Shown in pieces: positions 59,469-64,000 of a DNA stretch of 64,000 bases. Each line of letters opens with the position of its first letter. The stretch's first letter is position 1. Below the pieces are notes generated by a model. That model ran no database searches, was not told where the DNA came from, and was given only the letters and a program-made list of their open reading frames with translations. This stretch comes from Comamonadaceae bacterium (GTDB lineage Bacteria; Pseudomonadota; Gammaproteobacteria; Burkholderiales; Burkholderiaceae_C). The DNA is taken from the NCBI GenBank assembly GCA_027484575.1, contig JAIXSQ010000018.1:286700-350699 (forward strand), written 5' to 3'. A program made the translations under genes and the position numbers.

Positions 59469-60098
59469 ATGCACATCCTGTCCGCCCTGCTGGCCACGCT
59501 GGCCGCCTACCTCCTGGGATCGCTGGCCTTCGCGGTGCTGGTCAGCCGCGCGATGGGGCTGTCCGACCCGCGCACCTTCGGCAGCAAGAACCCCGGCGCC
59601 ACCAACGTGCTGCGCTCGGGCAGCAAGGCCGCGGCGCTGACCACGCTGCTGCTGGACGCGCTCAAGGGCGTGGTGCCGGTCCTGGCCGTGCGGGCCTGGG
59701 GCGGCGCCTGGGGCCTGGGCGAGGGCACGGTGGCGCTGGTCGCGCTGGCCGCCTTCCTGGGCCACCTGTACCCGGTGTTCTTCCGCTTCGAAGGCGGCAA
59801 GGGCGTGGCCACCTTCCTCGGTGCGGTGTTCGCGATTCACTGGGGCCTGGGCATCGCCACCGGCCTGACCTGGCTGATCATCGCGTTCTTCTTCCGCTAT
59901 TCCTCGCTGGCCTCGCTGGTGGCGGCGGTGTTCGCGCCGGCCTACTTCCTGCTGCTCGACGGGGTGCTGTGGAACGCCGAGCCGCCGGTGGTGGCGGCGC
60001 TGGCCGCCATGGCGCTGCTGCTGGCCTGGCGGCACCGCGCGAACATCGAGCGCCTGCTGGCGGGCACCGAGTCGCGCCTGGGCGGCAAGAAGGCCTGA
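59469..60098 (+). CDS. plsY: Glycerol-3-phosphate acyltransferase
   Basis: A 209-residue membrane protein with the PlsY features LLGSLAFAVLVSR, FGSKNPGATNVLRSGSKAAA and FLGHLYPVFFRFEGGKGVATFLG. It uses acyl-phosphate to make lysophosphatidic acid, the first step of phospholipid synthesis. It lies 36 bases after crtE, but the family is a housekeeping one. A nine-base-pair hairpin follows its stop codon. Confidence 0.95.
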   Translation: MHILSALLATLAAYLLGSLAFAVLVSRAMGLSDPRTFGSKNPGATNVLRSGSKAAALTTLLLDALKGVVPVLAVRAWGGAWGLGEGTVALVALAAFLGHLYPVFFRFEGGKGVATFLGAVFAIHWGLGIATGLTWLIIAFFFRYSSLASLVAAVFAPAYFLLLDGVLWNAEPPVVAALAAMALLLAWRHRANIERLLAGTESRLGGKKA

Positions 60099-60099
60099 G

Positions 60100-60120
60100 G
60101 CCGCCCCGCGCCGGGGCGGC
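60100..60120. terminator. Hairpin between convergent plsY and the protease gene
   Basis: Perfect stem GCCGCCCCG (60100-60108) / CGGGGCGGC (60112-60120) with a three-base loop, placed between the stop codons of two convergent genes. It lacks a U-tract on either strand, so it may act as a Rho-assisted or processing-type end rather than a strong intrinsic terminator. Confidence 0.55.
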
Positions 60121-60125
60121 GGCGC

Positions 60126-60782
60126 TCAGTAGCGCCGCTCGAGCACCATGCGCGCGCCGTCGCGCTGCATGCTGAAGCGCGACAGCACGCTGTTGCCCAG
60201 CAGCACGAAGGACATGGTCGCCGGCATCACCACCGCGTCGACGTCGTGCAGCTCGACGTCGCCCAGATGCAGGCTGCCCAGCCGCACCCGCCAGCCGGTG
60301 ACCGTGCCGTTGGCCGTCTGCAGCGCCAGCGGCGGGCCGGCGCGGTAGTCGATGCCCAGCCGCTCGGCCTGGGCCGCGCCCATGGCCACGGAGGTCGCGC
60401 CGGTGTCGAGCATGAAGACCACCGGCCGCCCATTGATCCGGCCCTCGGGCATGAAGTGGCCGCCGGCGCCGGCCGTGAGCACGACCCGCTGGTTGCCGCC
60501 GGAGCCGGGGGCGGCTGCGCCCACGCTGGCCGGCGCCTCGCCCACCCGCAGCACATGGCGGCGGCCGCCGAACTCGAGCACCGCCTGGTCGTCGCCGGTG
60601 GACACCACGCGCACGCCCTGGTGGGTGTCGCCGGGGGCCACGGCGCGCGGCGCGCCGCCGTCGACGATGAGCAGGGCGCGGTTGCCCAGCAGGCCCTGCA
60701 GCGCGACCTTCTGCTGGGCCGCCCCGGGCAGGGGCGCCGCGGCCGCGGCCGCCAGCAGCAGGGGCAGGGCGGCGCGGCGCAC
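60126..60782 (-). CDS. Secreted retropepsin-like aspartic protease
   Basis: A 218-residue protein from a GTG start (VRRAALPLLLAAAAAAPLPG, signal peptide) with the single-domain aspartic protease motif VFMLDTGATSVAMG (Asp-Thr-Gly) and a C-terminal region (SFVLLGNSVLSRF) matching the retropepsin-like family of proteobacteria (TIGR02281-type). No ATG exists in frame after the upstream yajQ gene. The likely substrate and role are unknown. Confidence 0.82.
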   Translation of the reverse strand: MRRAALPLLLAAAAAAPLPGAAQQKVALQGLLGNRALLIVDGGAPRAVAPGDTHQGVRVVSTGDDQAVLEFGGRRHVLRVGEAPASVGAAAPGSGGNQRVVLTAGAGGHFMPEGRINGRPVVFMLDTGATSVAMGAAQAERLGIDYRAGPPLALQTANGTVTGWRVRLGSLHLGDVELHDVDAVVMPATMSFVLLGNSVLSRFSMQRDGARMVLERRY

Positions 60783-60796
60783 GGCGGTGCGGGCCT

Positions 60797-61282
60797 TCAG
60801 TCGCGGAAGTTGTTGAACGACAGCGGCAGGTCGGCGATCTCCTTGCGGATCACCGCCATGGCCGCCTGCAGGTCGTCCTTCTTGGTGCCGGTCACGCGCA
60901 CGGCATCGCCCTGGATGGCGGCCTGCACCTTCAGCTTGCTGTCCTTGATGGCCCGGGTGACCTTCTTGGCCTGCTCGGACTCGATGCCGCTGCGCACCTT
61001 GACCACCTGCTTGACCTTGTCGCCGCCGATCTTCTCGACCTTGCCCTTGTCGAGGAAGCGCACGTCGACGTTGCGCTTGGCCAGCTTGGCGGTGAGGATG
61101 TCCTCGACCTGCCCGAGCTGGAACTCGGCGTCGCCGAACAGGGTGATCTCCTTGTCCTTGAGCTCGATGGCGGCGGACGTGCCCTTGAAGTCGAAGCGGT
61201 TGGCGATCTCCTTGGCGGCAACGTCCACGGCGTTGCGCACTTCGACCAGGTTGGGTTCGCACACGGTGTCGAACGACGGCAT
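60797..61282 (-). CDS. yajQ: YajQ family cyclic-di-GMP-binding protein
   Basis: A 161-residue protein matching YajQ from end to end: MPSFDTVCEPNLVEVRNAVD at the start, RFDFKGTSAAIEL, KQVVKVRSGIESEQAKKV and DLPLSFNNFRD at the end. YajQ proteins bind nucleotides, and some bind cyclic di-GMP and affect virulence gene expression. It is divergent from murB. Confidence 0.95.
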   Translation of the reverse strand: MPSFDTVCEPNLVEVRNAVDVAAKEIANRFDFKGTSAAIELKDKEITLFGDAEFQLGQVEDILTAKLAKRNVDVRFLDKGKVEKIGGDKVKQVVKVRSGIESEQAKKVTRAIKDSKLKVQAAIQGDAVRVTGTKKDDLQAAMAVIRKEIADLPLSFNNFRD

Positions 61283-61342
61283 CTCTCTCCTCGCTGCTGC
61301 TGGCACGCCTGCCGAGCCAGGCGCATGGGCGACAATTCTCCC

Positions 61343-62404
61343 ATGATCGTGGAGCACAACGTCTCGCTGGCGCCGCACAACAGCTTCGGCATCGTCGCCA
61401 AGGCGCGCGAGCTGCTGCGGGTGCGCTCCGAGGACGACGTGCGGGCCCTGCTGGCCGACCGCGAGCGGGCCGGCCAGCCGGTGTTCGTGCTGGGCGGCGG
61501 CAGCAACATCGTGATCACCGGCGACGTGCGGCCGCTGGTGCTCAAGGTCGAGATCCCGGGCATCCGCGTGGTCGACGACGGCCCGCGCGCCACCATCGTC
61601 GAGGCCGGGGCGGGCGAGAACTGGCACCGGCTGGTCGCGTGGACGCTCGAGCACGACCTGCCCGGGCTGGAGAACATGGCGCTGATCCCCGGCACCGTCG
61701 GTGCCTCGCCGGTGCAGAACGTGGGCGCCTACGGCGTCGAGCTGCAGGACCGGTTCGAGTCGCTCGACGCGATCGATCTGCGCACCGGCCGGGTGTTCAC
61801 GCTCGATGCCGGCCAGTGCGGCTTCGGCTACCGCGACTCGGTGTTCAAGCACCCGCCGCCCGAGGGCGCCGACGACGGCGAACTGGTGCGCGGCATGGGC
61901 CTGGCCGGCCGGGCGCTGATCCTGCGGGTGCGCTTCCGCCTGCCCAAGCCCTGGAAGCCGGTGCTGGACTACGCCGACCTGCAGCGCAAGGTGGCCGAGA
62001 CCGGCATCGCGCGGCCCACGGCCCGGCAGGTGTTCGACTGGGTGGTGGCGATCCGCAGCGCCAAGCTGCCCGACCCCAAGGTGATCGGCAACGCCGGCAG
62101 CTTCTTCAAGAACCCCACGGTCACGCCCGAGCAGTGCTCGGACATCATCGCCCGCGAGCCGAACATCGTGCACTACCCCATGCCCGACGGCTCGGTGAAG
62201 CTGGCCGCGGGCTGGCTGATCGACGCCTGCGGCTGGAAGGGCAAGTCGGTGGGCAACGCCGGCGTGTACGAGCGCCAGGCGCTGGTGCTGGTCAACCGCG
62301 GCGGCGCCACCGGCGGCGAGGTCGTCACCCTGGCGCGGGCGATCCAGACCAGCGTGTACGAGCGCTTCGGCATCCGGCTGGAGCCCGAGCCGGTGGTGGT
62401 CTAG
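61343..62404 (+). CDS. murB: UDP-N-acetylenolpyruvoylglucosamine reductase
   Basis: A 353-residue FAD enzyme of peptidoglycan synthesis that reduces the enolpyruvyl group of UDP-GlcNAc-enolpyruvate. The E. coli-type (type I) features are HNSFGIVAKA, GGGSNIVITGD, GTVGASPVQNVGAYG and NAGSFFKNP, which holds the catalytic serine. An in-frame ATG at 61325 would add six residues; 61343 is preferred because it aligns with the usual N-terminus. Divergent from yajQ. Confidence 0.95.
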   Translation: MIVEHNVSLAPHNSFGIVAKARELLRVRSEDDVRALLADRERAGQPVFVLGGGSNIVITGDVRPLVLKVEIPGIRVVDDGPRATIVEAGAGENWHRLVAWTLEHDLPGLENMALIPGTVGASPVQNVGAYGVELQDRFESLDAIDLRTGRVFTLDAGQCGFGYRDSVFKHPPPEGADDGELVRGMGLAGRALILRVRFRLPKPWKPVLDYADLQRKVAETGIARPTARQVFDWVVAIRSAKLPDPKVIGNAGSFFKNPTVTPEQCSDIIAREPNIVHYPMPDGSVKLAAGWLIDACGWKGKSVGNAGVYERQALVLVNRGGATGGEVVTLARAIQTSVYERFGIRLEPEPVVV

Positions 62405-62485
62405 GCGGCCTGCGCGGTCCATCCCGAGCACGGGACCGGGGTGGCGCCGGTGGTGCACAGTGCCGCCACGGCCGTGCCTGTCGGT

Positions 62486-62501
62486 GCCCGCCTACGCGGG
62501 C
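62486..62501. repeat. Possible half REP-like hairpin upstream of tamA
   Basis: Hairpin GCCCGC-CTAC-GCGGGC resembles one arm of the REP-like doublets found at 322 and 38492, but no partner arm is visible. It lies in the 153-base gap between murB and tamA. Confidence 0.35.
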
Positions 62502-62557
62502 CGGCGCGCACGCTCGCGCATGATCCGCAGGCGGCCTGCTGCCGTGCTTGCTCACCG

Positions 62558-64000
62558 GTGTCCCACGTCCCCGTCCCCGCCCTGAGACCCCGCGCCCGCC
62601 ACTGGCTGGCCGCCTGCCTGTGCGCGTGGCTGTGCGCGGGCGCGCTGCCGCCCGCCTGGGGGCAGGGCACCGCCGACGGCGCCGACGGCCGCTCGGCCAC
62701 GCCTGCCCCGGCCTTCGAGCTGCAGGTGCGCGCGCCCGGCCGCATCCGCGACCTGCTGCAGCGGCACCTGGACATCCGGCGCTTCCGGGACGTGCCCGAC
62801 CTCGACGAGGTGGAGCTGGCCCGGCTGGTGCGGCTGGCCGAGTCCGACGCGCGCGAGCTGCTGGGCACGCTGGGCCTGTTCGCGCCGGTGCTCGCCATCC
62901 GCCAGCAGCCGGGGCAGGGCGACGCGCCGCCGGCCATCGTGGTCGAGGTCGAGCCCGGTCCGCAGACCATCGTCGACGGCCTGGAGCTGGGCTTCGCCGG
63001 CCACGTGAGCGGCGACGACGGGCGCGAGGCGCAGTCGCTGCGCCAGCGCATCCGCGAGGGCTGGACCCTGCCGCCCGGCCGTCCCTGGACCCAGGACGCC
63101 TGGGACGATGCCAAGGCCGCCGCGCTGCGCGACCTGGCGGCGCGCCGCTACCCGGCCGCGCGGCTGGACGACAGCGTGGCGCAGGTCGACGCGGCGGCGG
63201 GCACGGCGCGGCTGGGGCTGCGGCTGGATTCGGGGCCGCTGTTCCGGCTGGGCGAGATGCAGGTGACGGGCACGCAGCGCTACGACCCGGTGCTGGTGCC
63301 GCGGCTGGCCCGGCTGGCGCCCGGCAGCCTGTACGACCGCGACGCGATCCAGCGCGCGCAGCTGCGGCTGACCGGCAGCGGCTACTACGACTCGGCCTTC
63401 CTGTACGTGGACCCCGAGGGCCCGTCCGATCCCGCGCCGGTGCAGGCCACGGTGCGCGAGGCCCCGTTGCAGCGCGTGGTGCTGGGCGTGGGCGCGTCCA
63501 CCGACGCCGGCCCGCGGCTGTCGGCCGACTACATCCACAACCGCGTGCCCGGCCTGGGCTGGCGCGCCGTGAACCGGCTGCAGCTGGACCGCCGCGCGCC
63601 CTTCCTGCAGAGCGAGCTGACGGGGCTGCCCGATGCGACCCTGTGGCGCTGGGCGGTGTCCGGCCGCGTCGAGCGGCTCGACGACGGGGCGCTGGTCACC
63701 ACCGGCCAGCGGCTGCGGCTGGGGCGGCAGAAGAGCGACGACCGCTTCGACCGCAACGCCTACCTGCAGTACGACCGCGCGCAGGTGCGGCCGCGCGCGG
63801 GCGCGGCGCTGCCGCAGGACACCGGCGACGGCAGCGCGCTCACGGCCAACTACGTCTGGGCCGGGCGCTGGTACGACCGCGTGCCGTACCCGAGCCGCGG
63901 CTACGCGCTCGGGCTGGAGGTGGCCGCGGGCGTGACGCTGGAGGGCAGCCGCTCGCCGTTCCAGCGCACCGTGCTGCGCGGCACCCGCATCCAGCCGCTG
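62558..64000 (+). CDS. tamA: TamA-like outer membrane protein (Omp85 family), N-terminal part
   Basis: The frame is open to the window edge, giving 481 residues from a GTG start. It has a signal peptide (HWLAACLCAWLCAGALPPAWG-like), POTRA-type repeats from about residue 45 to 260 (for example FRLGEMQVTGTQRYDPVLVP), and the start of a surface-antigen beta barrel (VVLGVGASTDAGPRLSADY). TamA with TamB supports assembly of outer-membrane and lipid transport functions. The gene has no ATG in its conserved start region. The partner tamB would be expected just outside the window. Confidence 0.88.
   Translation, partial: MSHVPVPALRPRARHWLAACLCAWLCAGALPPAWGQGTADGADGRSATPAPAFELQVRAPGRIRDLLQRHLDIRRFRDVPDLDEVELARLVRLAESDARELLGTLGLFAPVLAIRQQPGQGDAPPAIVVEVEPGPQTIVDGLELGFAGHVSGDDGREAQSLRQRIREGWTLPPGRPWTQDAWDDAKAAALRDLAARRYPAARLDDSVAQVDAAAGTARLGLRLDSGPLFRLGEMQVTGTQRYDPVLVPRLARLAPGSLYDRDAIQRAQLRLTGSGYYDSAFLYVDPEGPSDPAPVQATVREAPLQRVVLGVGASTDAGPRLSADYIHNRVPGLGWRAVNRLQLDRRAPFLQSELTGLPDATLWRWAVSGRVERLDDGALVTTGQRLRLGRQKSDDRFDRNAYLQYDRAQVRPRAGAALPQDTGDGSALTANYVWAGRWYDRVPYPSRGYALGLEVAAGVTLEGSRSPFQRTVLRGTRIQPL

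Overview
High-GC (about 70 percent by eye) genomic DNA from a betaproteobacterium, most likely order Burkholderiales and probably family Comamonadaceae. The case rests on the strong G/C third-position bias, four Bug/TctC-type solute-binding proteins without their transporters, two TRAP binding proteins, many LysR-type regulators each divergent from a small catabolic operon, and dispersed hairpin repeats of the GCCCGC-GCGGGC kind. No rRNA, tRNA, phage, transposase or CRISPR is visible. This looks like ordinary chromosome rich in accessory catabolism; the genus is not determined.

Layout. 1-1.1 kb: end of a galactarate dehydratase gene, a cluster of palindromic repeats, and a secreted thioredoxin-like protein. 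1.2-4.6 kb (minus): mandelate racemase, MFS transporter and AzlCD amino-acid exporter. 4.7-5.1 kb: stand-alone BLUF photoreceptor. 5.2-14.5 kb: a GcvA-like LysR divergent from an operon of SDR dehydrogenase, complete TRAP transporter (DctP-Q-M), two-subunit transketolase and a second, full-length transketolase, then another SDR. 14.6-15.5 kb: RRM RNA-binding protein with its own terminator and a 5' leader hairpin, and a small hydrophilic protein. 15.6-18.7 kb: IclR regulator divergent from an orphan TRAP binding protein, type II dehydroquinase and an unknown protein. 19.3-24.3 kb: flavin monooxygenase, class II aldolase, GhrA-like dehydrogenase and Bug protein, with a divergent LysR. 24.4-26.7 kb: small membrane, hydrolase and SpoIIAA-like proteins. 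26.9-33.2 kb: a duplicated module (Bug protein plus flavin hydroxylase, twice) with a divergent LuxR-type regulator. 33.2-36.9 kb: PaoABC-like molybdenum aldehyde oxidoreductase. 37-43 kb: mixed genes, including an amino-acid ABC transporter without its ATPase and a PQQ-type sugar dehydrogenase. 43.1-46.5 kb: LysR divergent from a Bug protein, a 4-hydroxylaminobenzoate lyase and a nitroreductase, which looks like a 4-nitrobenzoate pathway. 46.5-53.4 kb: chemoreceptor, metzincin-like lipoprotein, GST, YihY, PACE efflux protein, DUF1810 protein and glycosyltransferase. 53.4-59.4 kb: carotenoid genes crtE divergent from crtX-Y-I-B, with no crtZ. 59.5-64 kb: plsY, a retropepsin-like protease, yajQ, murB and the start of tamA, which are housekeeping genes.

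How the parts work together. Most operons pair an uptake binding protein with one or two oxidative enzymes and a divergent regulator, a layout typical of soil or plant-associated Burkholderiales that use many sugar acids and aromatic acids. The most unusual assemblies are the TRAP/SDR/double-transketolase operon, the duplicated Bug-hydroxylase operon, the IclR/TRAP/dehydroquinase operon and the crtZ-less carotenoid glycoside cluster. No intergenic stretch exceeds 300 bases.
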